From CAZJHD01 sp964545855 (GTDB lineage Bacteria; Planctomycetota; UBA1135; JACQFD01): DNA of 64,000 bases. This document shows positions 1 to 8,570 of the stretch, piece after piece. The stretch is from the NCBI GenBank assembly GCA_964545855.1, contig CAZJHD010000002.1, forward strand, positions 152,993 through 216,992, given 5' to 3'. The notes under the pieces were generated by a model. The model was given only the letters and a program-made list of their open reading frames with translations. It had not been told where the DNA came from and ran no database searches. The position numbers were made by a program, and so were the translations under genes. Positions within the stretch are counted from its first letter, which is position 1, and the number at the start of each line of letters is the position of its first letter.

Positions 1-31
1 ATACGGGTCTCGGAGTCGGTGGGCGGCGATT

Positions 32-1456
32 CTACGAGATCGCGTCCCGCGGCCCGCGGGCGCGGAGCACCCTCGCGAAGAGGATCGCGTACGCGAGCGC
101 CGCGATGCCGTGCGCGAGGGCGAGCGCGAGCCAGAGCCCCTTCAAGCCGAATTCGGGGCGAAGGACCTCCGCGAGCACGCGCAGCACGACGACATAGGAG
201 ACGAAGTCGATCCCGAAGGAGAGCCGCGTCGCTCCTGCGCCGTTGATCCCCTCCGCGAGGACGATCCCGACCCCCACGAAGACATAGGTGAAGGCCATCA
301 CGCGGAAGTACTCCGTGCCGTAGGCCACGATCGCGTCGAGACGGGCGACGTGCTCCTCCTCCAGGAAGAACGGGAAGAGCCGGGGTGCGAATCCGTAGAG
401 GAGCGCTCCCAGGACGACCATGCCGACGCCTGCGAGACCCGCCGCGAGCCAACCCATGCGGATCGCGCGTCGCACCTTTCCGGCGCCGAGGTTCTGCCCC
501 ACGGCGGCGGCCGCCGCGGTTCCGAAGCCCGCGCAGGCGAACATGGCGATCATCTCGAGTCGCAGCGCCACACCGTAGGCCGCCGTCGCATCCGTCGCGT
601 CGGAGAGGCTGCCCCCCTCCTGGGTCGTGCTTCCCGCCAGCAGCCCGGTCACGAGGATCACGGCGAGCGCCCGAGTGAAGAGCTGGAGCGAGGCGGGAAT
701 GCCGATCCGCAGCAGATCCGCGCTCTCGCCGACGAGTCCGGCGAGACCGAATCCCCGCGGACGGAGACCGCCGGCAGGCCTCCAGAAGAGCCAGCCGATG
801 CCGAGCAGCGCGAAGAGACCGCGTGAGGCGACCGTCGCCCATGCGGCGCCCTCGGCGCCGTACTTCGGGACCAGAAGCACGCTCGCGCCGGCGTTCAGGA
901 CGTTCGCGCCCACCAGCAGGAGCAGCGGCGGCACCGACCGGCCCGCCGCCCTCTCGATGGCCGTCACCTGCAGCAACGCGAACATGGTGATGCTGCCCCA
1001 CGAGAGAATGCGCAAGCATCCGAGCGCGGGCTCCCAAGCCTCCGGCGTCGTCGCCAGGAGCCTGAGCTGGAGAGTACTCGTGAGCGCGGCGACGGCGCCG
1101 AGGAGGAAGCCGAGAGCCAGGCACACGACCAGCGATCGGCCGATGAGGTGCGAAGCCTTCCTGGCGTCGTCCGCGCCGATCGCACGCGACACGCTCGCGA
1201 TCGTCGCCACGGAGATGCCGTTCGCGACGAGCATCGGGAGGAAATTGAGGACGCTCGCGTTGTGGATCGCCGAGAGCGCCGCCTCGCGCGCTCCGCCGGC
1301 GCCCGGAAGTCCCGGGAAGTCGGCCGGGGCGTAGCGCCCGACCAACCACACGTCGACGAGGTTGAAGAGCGCGTGTGCAACCGAGCCGACGACCAGCGGC
1401 AGGCCGAAGCTCAGCAGCCGGCGAATCGGGGGACCATCGGTCAGCGCTCCCGTCAC
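32..1456 (-). CDS. MATE family efflux transporter
   Basis: Predicted 474-residue polytopic inner-membrane antiporter that would export organic cations, drugs or lipid-linked compounds against a Na+ or H+ gradient. The sequence is hydrophobic almost throughout, with about 12 predicted helices in two homologous halves. The start MTGALTDGPPIRRLLSFGLP, followed by a membrane helix with NLVDVWLVG, is typical of MATE proteins (established family knowledge). The length fits the family (450-480). It is transcribed away from the amidase gene, with about 350 bases between them. The substrate cannot be inferred; a MatE-fold flippase role is possible because the window is rich in glycan genes, but nothing here shows it. 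Confidence 0.85.
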   Translation of the reverse strand: MTGALTDGPPIRRLLSFGLPLVVGSVAHALFNLVDVWLVGRYAPADFPGLPGAGGAREAALSAIHNASVLNFLPMLVANGISVATIASVSRAIGADDARKASHLIGRSLVVCLALGFLLGAVAALTSTLQLRLLATTPEAWEPALGCLRILSWGSITMFALLQVTAIERAAGRSVPPLLLLVGANVLNAGASVLLVPKYGAEGAAWATVASRGLFALLGIGWLFWRPAGGLRPRGFGLAGLVGESADLLRIGIPASLQLFTRALAVILVTGLLAGSTTQEGGSLSDATDATAAYGVALRLEMIAMFACAGFGTAAAAAVGQNLGAGKVRRAIRMGWLAAGLAGVGMVVLGALLYGFAPRLFPFFLEEEHVARLDAIVAYGTEYFRVMAFTYVFVGVGIVLAEGINGAGATRLSFGIDFVSYVVVLRVLAEVLRPEFGLKGLWLALALAHGIAALAYAILFARVLRARGPRDAIS

Positions 1457-1810
1457 CGGAGTCGAAAGCTACCGATGGAAGCGCGGGTGCGCGCCCCTGC
1501 AATCCGAAGTCGGTGCTCGGCGGACGAGACACCACCGCGACGAGCGGATCTCCGTGTCGGGAATCGGCATTGAACCGGCCTTCTTCTCCATGCATCTTCC
1601 GCACGCACGATCGCGTGTCGTGCGATCCCGAGGTACGTCTCGATGGGATTTCGGATCCCCGCGGGTCCAACGATCCGCTCGTCGTCGATCGAAGCCCGAC
1701 CCGGTGGGAGCCGGGGTGGGCCCTCGTTGTGCCAGGATCCGCGCCTAGATCCACGGTCCGCGGCATCCGCGGGGAGCGAGTTCGCGATCGTCCCCACGCC
1801 GCGTCCGCAC
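1457..1810. other. Intergenic region between divergent MATE and amidase genes
   Basis: About 350 bases with no convincing gene. A possible -10 box for the MATE gene (minus strand TAGCTT, plus positions about 1466-1471) lies just ahead of its start. No strong -35 element or RNA structure was recognised. An open reading frame continues upstream of the amidase from 1643 but looks like non-coding high-GC sequence. Confidence 0.4.
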
Positions 1811-2974
1811 GTGCGATGGCGGCTCGCCGCGGTCTCGTTGCTCGCGTTCGCGGGATGCCGCGCGATCCCGGCTCGACCCGCGCCCCCCGTCGTCGCGCCC
1901 GAGCCTCCGGCGTCGTTCACGGTCTGGCAGAAGCTCGACTGGCTCGAGGAGCGGCTTCGATCCCTCGGACCCGAGGAGATGGGACTTCGTGCGAGCCTCC
2001 TCGTCCGATCCTCGGAGCTCTACCTCGCGGCGGACCGCTCCGAGAAGGCGGGCGGTACGGCGCGCGAGGCGATCTACGCGGCAACCCCCAGCAGTTCGGG
2101 CCGACCCGCCGGCGACCGATCCCTCGTCGAGTCGAGGGCGCGCACCGTCCTCGGAGTGACGGCCCTCGACCGGGGAGACACCGCCTCGGCGCGGCGCGAG
2201 CTCGAGACCGCGCTGCGCACGGCGCGGGACGAAGTCGATTCGAGCGCCGCGAGAGCCTTCCTCGTGGACGTCGCGAACCGGGAAGGGAAGGCCGACGAGT
2301 CGCGATCCCACTCGGCCCAGGTCCGACTGCCGGATCACCCGCGCATCGCCGAGCTGCGCGCGGGCCTTCGGACTCCGATCCGCCCGAGCCTCGGCGCCGC
2401 CACGGCGAGCGCCAAGGGAGGCGGCGTGACGGTGGTGCCCCGGGGCCAGTGGAGACCCGCGGCGATCGGCAAGGAGACCGATCCGATCGGCAAGATCACC
2501 TGCGTCACGATCCACCACGAGGCGCGGGAGTTCTACGGGAAGACTCTCGGCGACTCCCTGGATCAGATCCGCAACATCCAGTCGTTCCACCAGCGCAGCC
2601 GCGGCTACGCGGACATCGGCTACCACTTCCTCGTGGATCGGCTCGGGAACGTGATCGAGGGTCGGCCTCTCACCTTGCAGGGCGCGCACGCGGGTCAGAA
2701 GAACCGCCTCGGCGCGATCCCGAATCTCGGGAACGTCGGCATCTCGCTCCTCGGGAACTACGAGGTGCAGCAGCCGACGCCCGCCCAGGTGAGAGCGCTC
2801 CGCGAGCTCGTCGCATGGCTCCAGGCGCTCTACGACATCCCCAACGCGCGGATCTACACACACCAACAGATCAAGAACCTCTTCGACATCTCGGGGACGG
2901 CCTGTCCCGGGTGCAACCTCAAGGGGATCGTCGAGGACATCCAGAGGAACGGGGCGCTGCCGGTCCCGAGGTAG
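1811..2974 (+). CDS. N-acetylmuramoyl-L-alanine amidase (Amidase_2 / PGRP fold), probable lipoprotein
   Basis: Predicted zinc amidase that cuts the MurNAc-L-Ala bond in peptidoglycan, or trims muropeptides, at the cell envelope. The C-terminal half carries the fold: IHH at residues 235-236, then GYHFLVDRLGNVIEGRP, NVGISLLGNYE, a TH at 351 and ACPG with Cys365. His235, His351 and Cys365 match the usual zinc triad. The N-terminal third is helical and TPR-like. The GTG at 1811 was chosen because it gives a short RWR n-region, a hydrophobic core and a lipobox (LAFAGC, Cys15); an in-frame ATG at 1643 would add 56 residues that look non-coding and bury the signal peptide. The stop codon lies inside a 16-bp tandem repeat. 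Confidence 0.85.
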   Translation: MRWRLAAVSLLAFAGCRAIPARPAPPVVAPEPPASFTVWQKLDWLEERLRSLGPEEMGLRASLLVRSSELYLAADRSEKAGGTAREAIYAATPSSSGRPAGDRSLVESRARTVLGVTALDRGDTASARRELETALRTARDEVDSSAARAFLVDVANREGKADESRSHSAQVRLPDHPRIAELRAGLRTPIRPSLGAATASAKGGGVTVVPRGQWRPAAIGKETDPIGKITCVTIHHEAREFYGKTLGDSLDQIRNIQSFHQRSRGYADIGYHFLVDRLGNVIEGRPLTLQGAHAGQKNRLGAIPNLGNVGISLLGNYEVQQPTPAQVRALRELVAWLQALYDIPNARIYTHQQIKNLFDISGTACPGCNLKGIVEDIQRNGALPVPR

Positions 2975-3025
2975 AGCGGTCCCGAGGTAGAGCGGTTCCG
3001 AGGTAGAGCGGTCTCGCGGAAGAGT
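2962..3025. repeat. 16-bp tandem repeat spanning the amidase stop codon (4 units)
   Basis: Units at 2962-2977 and 2978-2993 are identical (GGTCCCGAGGTAGAGC). The unit at 2994-3009 differs by one base and the one at 3010-3025 is degenerate. The first unit encodes the last amidase residues and the TAG stop, so the repeat duplicates the 3' end of the gene, and every clear copy keeps an in-frame TAG-like trinucleotide. It looks like a slippage product. Confidence 0.9.
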
Positions 3026-3144
3026 CATCGCTCGGTGGAGACGGCGTCAGGTGGAGCCGTTGCCAGGGAGAGACGGCGTGGCCCGCCGCGCCGGCCGCGA
3101 TCGACGGTCTCGGCGAGACGCGGGCTCGTCGCCCCTTCCGGCGC

Positions 3145-4098
3145 CTACTCCTTCGCGTCCGTCGCCCGGACGGGACGCGCGCGGGCGCGCGCGTCGGCGA
3201 GAAGATCGTCGAGGGTGGTCTCCCAAGGGATCTCCGGTCTCCAGCCCGTGGCCTCCCGCAAGGCCGATGCGTCGCCGACGATCGCTTCGGCATCCGCGTT
3301 GCGCAGCCGGGCCGGGTCGACCTCCACGTCGAGGGGCTTCTTCGAGCGCGCGAGGAGGGAGTCGAGGAGCGAGCGGATGGTGCGGCCCGCGCCCGAGCAG
3401 ACGTTGTAGACCCGGCCCGACTGCCCGTTCTCGCCCAGCGACCGGTAGGCCCTCACCACGTCGCGCACGTCGAGGAAGTCGCGCACGGCCGAGAGGTTCC
3501 CGACGCGGATCCGGGGCTCGCGGGCTCCGATCTCGGCCTCGGCGATCTGCAGGGCGAAGCTCGGCAGCACGAATTCCGGGAGCTGCCCGGGGCCCGTGTG
3601 GTTGAACGGCCGCGCCACGACGACGCAGAGACCGCGCGTGCTCATGAAGCGCGCCACCTCCTCCGCGAGCTTCTTCGTGACGCCGTAGAAGGAGCCCGGG
3701 TCGAGCGTCGCTTCCTCTCCGAGCGGCTCCGCGCGCGGCGCGTAGATCTGGCCGCTCGAGACGACCAGCACGCGTGCCTCCGGAGCCCGCTCCGCGACCG
3801 CCTCCAGCAGCGAGAGCGTGCCGCCGACGTTGACCGCGAGGGCCGCCGCCCGGTTGCGCTCGCCGTCGGGAACGGAGGTGCGCGCCGCGAGATGGAAGAC
3901 CACGTCGGGACGGGCGCGCGCGACGGCGCCCTCGAGCGATGCAGGATCGCGGAGATCGACGTCGACGGTCTCGATGCGCTCGCCCTCCGGCGTCGGACCG
4001 CCGAAGCGCGCCGCGCACACGTTGTCGCCGGAGTCCGAGAGGTGCCGCACCAAGTGCGCACCCGCGAATCCGCTGGCGCCGGTGACGAAGGCCCGCAC
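3145..4098 (-). CDS. NAD(P)-dependent sugar epimerase/reductase, likely GDP-4-dehydro-6-deoxy-mannose reductase
   Basis: 317-residue extended short-chain dehydrogenase. The GxxGxxG motif is at residues 7-13 (GASGFAG), the catalytic Ser region VVSSG near 114 and YxxxK at 138-142. ARPFNHTGPGQ and the C-terminal GWRPEIPWETTLDDLL resemble RMD-type reductases, which convert the product of GMD to GDP-6-deoxy sugars such as GDP-D-rhamnose. It lies next to the gmd gene on the same strand, 188 bases downstream, which supports that role. The start is a GTG at 4098 preceded by AGGAG with 8 bases of spacing. GDP-fucose synthase or a UDP-sugar epimerase remain possible. A copy of the roughly 40-bp dispersed element lies just upstream. 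Confidence 0.8.
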   Translation of the reverse strand: MRAFVTGASGFAGAHLVRHLSDSGDNVCAARFGGPTPEGERIETVDVDLRDPASLEGAVARARPDVVFHLAARTSVPDGERNRAAALAVNVGGTLSLLEAVAERAPEARVLVVSSGQIYAPRAEPLGEEATLDPGSFYGVTKKLAEEVARFMSTRGLCVVVARPFNHTGPGQLPEFVLPSFALQIAEAEIGAREPRIRVGNLSAVRDFLDVRDVVRAYRSLGENGQSGRVYNVCSGAGRTIRSLLDSLLARSKKPLDVEVDPARLRNADAEAIVGDASALREATGWRPEIPWETTLDDLLADARARARPVRATDAKE

Positions 4099-4110
4099 TG
4101 CTGAATCTCC

Positions 4111-4150
4111 TAGCAGCCCGTGGTGAGAGTGCTCCGCGAGCGAGCGCGAG
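4111..4150 (-). promoter_or_regulatory. Dispersed upstream element, copy A
   Basis: A 40-bp sequence starting TAGCAGCCCG on the plus strand and ending in GAGCGAGCGCGAG, 12 bases upstream of the RMD-like start. It matches copy C (40437-40476) at 34 of 40 positions and is related to copies B (31513-31553) and D (34607-34647). Read on the gene strand, its gene-proximal end is CGGGCTGCTA, where a -10 box would sit. A shared promoter or operator is inferred. Confidence 0.5.
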
Positions 4151-4286
4151 GAATCGACGTTCGGCGCACCGCGTCCTCCGGGATCGGACGCGCCGCAGGC
4201 GTATCGAGGAGATCCAGCGAGGACGCGCGATGCCGCCCGGGACGTCGAGGCCCACGCGGCGCTCCGAGGACGTTCACCACGGGCAG

Positions 4287-6281
4287 CTAGGCCTTCCCCT
4301 GGAGCCGCTTCGCGCGCTCCACGTCCGCGTCGACCATCATCTCCACAAGCTCCTTGAAGGTCGTCTTCGGTGTCCAGCCGAGCTTCTGCCGAGCCTTCGA
4401 CGCGTCGCCGATCAGGAGGTCGACCTCCGCGGGCCGGAGGAACTTCGGATCGATGACGACATGCTTCTCCCAGTCGAGACCGACGCGCGCGAAGGCGATC
4501 TCGCAGAGCTCCCGCACGGAATGCGTCTCCCCCGTCGCGATCACGTAGTCGTCCGGCTCGTCGAGCTGCAGCATCCGCCACATGGCGTCGACGTAGTCGC
4601 CGGCGTAGCCCCAGTCCCGCTTCGCGTCGAGGTTCCCGAGTCGCAGGTCCTTCGCGACCCCCGTGAGGATGCGCGCGACGCCGTCGGAGACCTTGCGCGT
4701 CACGAACTCGAGGCCGCGCCGCGGCGAGTTGTGGATCCATCCATCTCCCACGCCGGCGTGGAAGGTCCCCGACTCCGTCTCCAAGTCGAAGAGCCAGCCG
4801 CGGTGCTCGGAGAGTCCGAGGCGGCCGATCTCGCTCTCGTGCTCCGCGGGATCGTCGAACGCGACGCGGAACGTCTCGCGCGTTCCCTCGGACGTGACGC
4901 GCAGACGCGGCTTCTCGTCGAGCGTCGTGCGCGCGAGCCACCAGATCCCCGCCGCGAGGACCTGCGACGACGTCTCGATCGAGCGGAAGCGGTCGTCCTC
5001 GGCTCCCTGGTGCGCCGCCACCGCGTCGCGGCAGCCGCGCAGGTACGACAGCCGCACGGCCGGCTCGCCGTTCAGCACGCGCTTCGGCACGCGCCGCTCG
5101 CCCGACGGCGTGAGCAGCTCGTCGGCGAGCGTCGCCTCGAAGCGCGGCGCGCCCCGGAGCTCGACCGATGCGCGCGACGTTCCCTTGCGCGGAGGCGATC
5201 CGGCGGTGGGAGCGTCCGTGGTTCCGGCCGTCAGTCGCCTCCAGCAGCGGTCCACCGCCTCCAGCAGCTCCGGTCGCTCGCTCGCCACCCGCAGATCGTC
5301 CCGCTCGACGACGCTCCCCGAGACCGAGAGGACGCCGAGCAGCCAGGCCTCGTCCTCGGTCATCACGACGAAGCTCGGCGCCGGCGCCGGAGGGGCGAGC
5401 ACGAGGCGATCGCCCGGCTGCAGATCGCCCGTCGGCCGCTCCGTCGGCCCCTCCGAGCCGCCATCGACGAAGGAGATGTGGTCCTTGGTCGCGCGGTAGT
5501 AGGCGCCCGGGGCGGAGACCGTCACGACGACGCGCGCGTCCTTCGTGCCCGGCTCGCTCCAGCGCGCGCTCATCAGCTTCACGCGCGTGAATCCTTCGCG
5601 ATCCCAGACCTCCGTCTCCTCCTTCGGAATCGTCTGCGCGCGCTTCGAGCCGCCGCCGGCCTTCGGGTGGGGCACGAGGTCCTCCATGGGGACCACGTCG
5701 ATGGCCCCGCGGCGGCGCACGACGACGGGCGTGCTCCCGGGGACGCACTCGTGGTTGAAGAGGATCCCGGAGCAGGCGAAGAGCCCGTAGCTCTCCCGGT
5801 AGTTCACGGTGATCCAGTGGCCGAACACCTTCGAGACGCCATAGGGCGAACGCGGATAGAACGACGTCTGCTCCGTCTGCGGGACCTGCTGAACCTTCCC
5901 GAACATCTCGCTCGAGGACGCCTGGTAGAAGCGGATCTTCGGGTTGACCTGGCGGATCGCCTCGAGCACCCGCGTCACGCCCACGGCCGTGAACTCCGCC
6001 GTGAGCACGGGCTCCGTCCACGACGTGGGGACGAAGGACTGCGCGGCGAGGTTGTAGACCTCGTCGGCCTGGGAGGTCTCCAGAGCGCGGTTCAGCGACG
6101 ACGGATCGAGGAGATCGCCGTGCACCAGCTCGATCCGGTCCCGCAGGTGGTGGATCCGCTCGAAGGGCACCGTGCTCGACCGGCGGACGAGGCCGTGGAC
6201 GCGGTAGCCCTTGGAGAGGAGGAACTCCGCCAGATAGGAGCCGTCCTGGCCCGTGATTCCCGTGACGAGTGCGCGTTTCAT
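4287..6281 (-). CDS. gmd: GDP-mannose 4,6-dehydratase containing an intein
   Basis: Converts GDP-mannose to GDP-4-keto-6-deoxymannose, the entry step to GDP-rhamnose, GDP-fucose and relatives. The extein has GxxGxxG at 8-14 (GITGQDG), the NLAAQSFVPTSW region, ASSSEMFG near 121-128, YGVSK with Tyr147 and Lys151, and the C-terminal half from SPRRGLEF onward. The 664-residue reading frame is about twice the family length because residues 179-518 are an intein inserted between LFNHE and SPRRG, a conserved GMD motif. Removing it leaves 324 residues, the normal GMD size. No frameshift is visible. It stands upstream of the RMD-like reductase, which would use its product. The start ATG at 6281 fits the Rossmann N-terminus. 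Confidence 0.95.
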   Translation of the reverse strand: MKRALVTGITGQDGSYLAEFLLSKGYRVHGLVRRSSTVPFERIHHLRDRIELVHGDLLDPSSLNRALETSQADEVYNLAAQSFVPTSWTEPVLTAEFTAVGVTRVLEAIRQVNPKIRFYQASSSEMFGKVQQVPQTEQTSFYPRSPYGVSKVFGHWITVNYRESYGLFACSGILFNHECVPGSTPVVVRRRGAIDVVPMEDLVPHPKAGGGSKRAQTIPKEETEVWDREGFTRVKLMSARWSEPGTKDARVVVTVSAPGAYYRATKDHISFVDGGSEGPTERPTGDLQPGDRLVLAPPAPAPSFVVMTEDEAWLLGVLSVSGSVVERDDLRVASERPELLEAVDRCWRRLTAGTTDAPTAGSPPRKGTSRASVELRGAPRFEATLADELLTPSGERRVPKRVLNGEPAVRLSYLRGCRDAVAAHQGAEDDRFRSIETSSQVLAAGIWWLARTTLDEKPRLRVTSEGTRETFRVAFDDPAEHESEIGRLGLSEHRGWLFDLETESGTFHAGVGDGWIHNSPRRGLEFVTRKVSDGVARILTGVAKDLRLGNLDAKRDWGYAGDYVDAMWRMLQLDEPDDYVIATGETHSVRELCEIAFARVGLDWEKHVVIDPKFLRPAEVDLLIGDASKARQKLGWTPKTTFKELVEMMVDADVERAKRLQGKA
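4728..5747 (-). other. Intein within GMD (340 residues)
   Basis: Protein residues 179-518 of the gmd product. It begins with Cys1 (CVPGSTPVVV, block A) and has a block B TxxH (TKDH, residues 265-268). A degraded LAGLIDADG-like helix (WLLGVLSVSGSV, about 313-324) follows. Block F is LFDLETESGTFHAG and the end is WIHN followed by Ser+1. These are the residues required for class 1 splicing: Cys1, block B His, penultimate His, terminal Asn, +1 Ser. The endonuclease region seems eroded, so mobility is probably lost while splicing is retained (inference). The interrupted site is the conserved NHESPRRG motif near the active site. Confidence 0.93.
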
Positions 6282-6291
6282 CCAGTTGGTC

Positions 6292-6342
6292 TCGATCGGT
6301 CGGATCCGCCGGCGCCTTCGATCGATCGCATCGATCGGTCGG
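6292..6342. repeat. 12-bp direct repeat upstream of gmd
   Basis: TCGATCGGTCGG occurs at 6292-6303 and again at 6331-6342, separated by a GATCGATCG-rich spacer, in the 105-base gap between gmd and uppP. Its position just ahead of the gmd start suggests regulator half-sites, but it could be chance in GC-rich DNA. Confidence 0.35.
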
Positions 6343-6386
6343 CTCCGGTCGTGTTCATTCTGGCGGGCTTCGCGCCCCGTCCGAGG

Positions 6387-7232
6387 TCAATTCGCATCGA
6401 GCTTCCCCGTGGCGAGCAGGACGACGAGGAGCGACGCGACCGCGAGTCGATAGACGACGAAGGGCGCGACGCTGCGACGCTTCAGGAATCGCAGTAGCGC
6501 TCCGAGGCTCGCGTAGCCGACGACGGCGGAGACGAGCGTCGCCAGCACGAGCGGCCCCGCACCCGCCTCGGCGAGGCGCTCCCGTTCCTGAACCAGCTCG
6601 AAGATCCCCGCCGCCGAGACGGCGGGGATCGACAGGAGGAACGAGTAGCGCGCCGCCGCGCCGCGCTCGACGCCCAGCAGGAACGCACCGGTCATCGTCG
6701 TCCCCGAGCGCGACGCGCCGGGGATCAGGGCGAAGGCCTGCGCGATCCCGACGAGGAGTGCGTCGCTCCAGCCGATCGAATCGGCGGTGCGGCGCGCGCG
6801 CGAGGCGACGCGGTCTCCCACGCCGAGGAGGAGGCCGAAGCCGGCGAGCGCCGCCGCCATCACCCAGAGCGAGCGGAGCTCGTTCTCGATCCAGTGCTTC
6901 CCGAGCAGTCCCGCCACGACGATCGGGAGCGTCCCCAGGCCGATGCCGAGGAGGAGCCGGAGCGACGGCCGGCCCGTCGCGCCGCCGCCCGCGGAGATCT
7001 CCGCCATCGCGCCGCGGGCGATCTGCGTCAGGTCGCGGGCGAAATAGACGAGCAGGGCGAGCGTCGTGCCGAGCTGGATGACGGCCGACGCTGCGGCGCC
7101 GGGATCGGATCCGCCCAGCAGGGCGGGGACGATCTTCAGGTGCGCCGTGCTCGAGATGGGCAGGAACTCGGCGAGCCCCTGCACGACTCCGAGGACGACG
7201 GCTTCGCCGTACGTCAGGGGGTCGGCTCGCAC
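6387..7232 (-). CDS. uppP: Undecaprenyl-diphosphatase (BacA/UppP)
   Basis: Integral membrane enzyme that dephosphorylates undecaprenyl diphosphate to regenerate the lipid carrier for peptidoglycan and polysaccharide export. The two family signatures are present: GLAEFLPISSTAH at residues 19-31 and PGASRSGTT at 171-179, with about eight predicted helices. The GTG at 7232 gives 281 residues, the usual length. An in-frame ATG at 7304 would add 24 charged residues and overlap the alanine dehydrogenase 3' end, so the GTG is preferred although no Shine-Dalgarno is obvious. It follows ald by 37 bases on the same strand. It fits the surrounding surface-glycan genes. Confidence 0.92.
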   Translation of the reverse strand: MRADPLTYGEAVVLGVVQGLAEFLPISSTAHLKIVPALLGGSDPGAAASAVIQLGTTLALLVYFARDLTQIARGAMAEISAGGGATGRPSLRLLLGIGLGTLPIVVAGLLGKHWIENELRSLWVMAAALAGFGLLLGVGDRVASRARRTADSIGWSDALLVGIAQAFALIPGASRSGTTMTGAFLLGVERGAAARYSFLLSIPAVSAAGIFELVQERERLAEAGAGPLVLATLVSAVVGYASLGALLRFLKRRSVAPFVVYRLAVASLLVVLLATGKLDAN

Positions 7233-7269
7233 GTCCGGCGCCCGTCGCGCTGGGCTGCGGCGCCCCGTC

Positions 7270-8379
7270 TCAGAGAGCCTTCTCGACGGGCGTGAACTCC
7301 ACACCGAAGGACTCGGCCACCGCCTCGCAGGTGACCTTGCCCGCCATCACGTTCGCCGCCGCGCGGATCGCCGCGCTCGAACGCACGGACTCCTTCGCCC
7401 CGTCGCGTGCGATCCTCTTCACCCAGGGGATCGTCGCGTTCGTGAGACCGAAGGTCGACGTGTGGGCGACGGCGCCGGGCATGTTCGCGACCCCGTAGTG
7501 GATGACGCCGTCGACGACGTAGACGGGCTGATCGTGGGTCGTCGGCCGTGCCGTCTCGATGCATCCGCCCTGGTCGATCGCCACGTCGACGATCACGGCG
7601 CCGGGCTTCATCGTCTTCAGGTCTTCCTTGCGGACCAGCACCGGCGCACGCTTGCCCGAGATCAGGACGGCTCCGACCACGAGGTCGGCGCGCTGGAGGT
7701 GCTCGCGGATGCTGAGGGGCGTCGAGTAGAGCAGCGTGACGTTCTTCGGGAGGAACTGCGCGAGCTCGCGGAGCCGGTCGAGGTTCACGTCCATGACCGT
7801 CACCTGTGCGCCCATGCCCGCGGCGATGATCGCGGCCTGCGTGCCCACGACTCCGCCGCCGAGGATCAGCACGCTCGCCGGCTGCACTCCCGGAATGCCG
7901 CCGAGGAGGACGCCGCGTCCTCCCATCGGCTTCTCGAGGAACTTCGCTCCCTCCTGCACGGCCATGCGCCCGGCGACCTCCGACATCGGCGTCAGCAGCG
8001 GAAGCTTCCCGTCCACCTCGAGCGTCTCGTAGGCGAGACAGTGGGCCCCGCTCGCGAGCATGGCGTCCAGCAGCTCCCGCGACGCCGCGAAGTGGAAGTA
8101 GGTGAAGACCGTCTGCCCCTTGCGGCAGCGCTTGTACTCCGGCGAGAGCGGCTCCTTCACTTTCACGATCATGTCGGCCTTGGACCAGACTTCGTCGGCC
8201 GTCTTCACGATCGTCGCGCCCGCGTCGCGGTACTCGGCGTCCGGGAGCCCGCTGCCGTCGCCCGCCCCGGCCTCGATGAGGACGGAGTGTCCTGCCTGGG
8301 TGAGCTCGAGGACCCCGGCGGGGACCATCGCGACGCGGTTCTCGTGGGCTTTGATCTCGCGGGGTGTGCCGACGATCAT
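7270..8379 (-). CDS. ald: Alanine dehydrogenase
   Basis: NAD-dependent oxidative deamination of L-alanine to pyruvate and ammonia, or the reverse, in the cytoplasm. The 369-residue length is standard. The N-terminus MIVGTPREIKAHENRVAMVP is typical. The substrate-binding Lys75 (VKVKEP) and catalytic His96 (TYFHFA) are in their canonical positions, and the NAD-binding glycine motif GGGVVG lies at 174-179. ASGAHCLAYETLE and the GVANMPGAV segment near the C-terminus are family hallmarks. It is transcribed divergently from the tRNA-Val gene and may be co-transcribed with uppP downstream. Confidence 0.95.
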   Translation of the reverse strand: MIVGTPREIKAHENRVAMVPAGVLELTQAGHSVLIEAGAGDGSGLPDAEYRDAGATIVKTADEVWSKADMIVKVKEPLSPEYKRCRKGQTVFTYFHFAASRELLDAMLASGAHCLAYETLEVDGKLPLLTPMSEVAGRMAVQEGAKFLEKPMGGRGVLLGGIPGVQPASVLILGGGVVGTQAAIIAAGMGAQVTVMDVNLDRLRELAQFLPKNVTLLYSTPLSIREHLQRADLVVGAVLISGKRAPVLVRKEDLKTMKPGAVIVDVAIDQGGCIETARPTTHDQPVYVVDGVIHYGVANMPGAVAHTSTFGLTNATIPWVKRIARDGAKESVRSSAAIRAAANVMAGKVTCEAVAESFGVEFTPVEKAL

Positions 8380-8493
8380 TCGGGGGCTCCAGCGGGTGCA
8401 GGAAGCCGAGCAGCATATCGCTCGACCCCCGGAAATTCGGATTGCGCACCTCGCGCACGCTGCCCATCTTCTTCGCCCCCTCGACGGGTACGC

Positions 8494-8570
8494 GGGCGTT
8501 TAGCTCAGTTGGCTAGAGCACCAGCTCGACAAGCTGGGGGTCGTAGGTTCAAGTCCTACAACGCCCACCA
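8494..8570 (+). tRNA. tRNA-Val (anticodon GAC)
   Basis: Full cloverleaf: acceptor GGGCGTT (8494-8500) pairs with AACGCCC (8560-8566), D-arm GCTC/GAGC, anticodon stem CCAGC/GCTGG with loop TCGACAA giving anticodon GAC (8528-8530), T-arm GTAGG-TTCAAGT-CCTAC, discriminator A and an encoded CCA end (8568-8570). It decodes valine GUC and GUU codons. Confidence 0.98.

Noticed and set aside
2962..3025. CRISPR array
   Set aside because: Units are 16 bp with no spacers and no cas genes nearby.
6292..6342. Transposon ends near gmd
   Set aside because: Only short GATCGATCG-type direct repeats; no transposase or target duplication.
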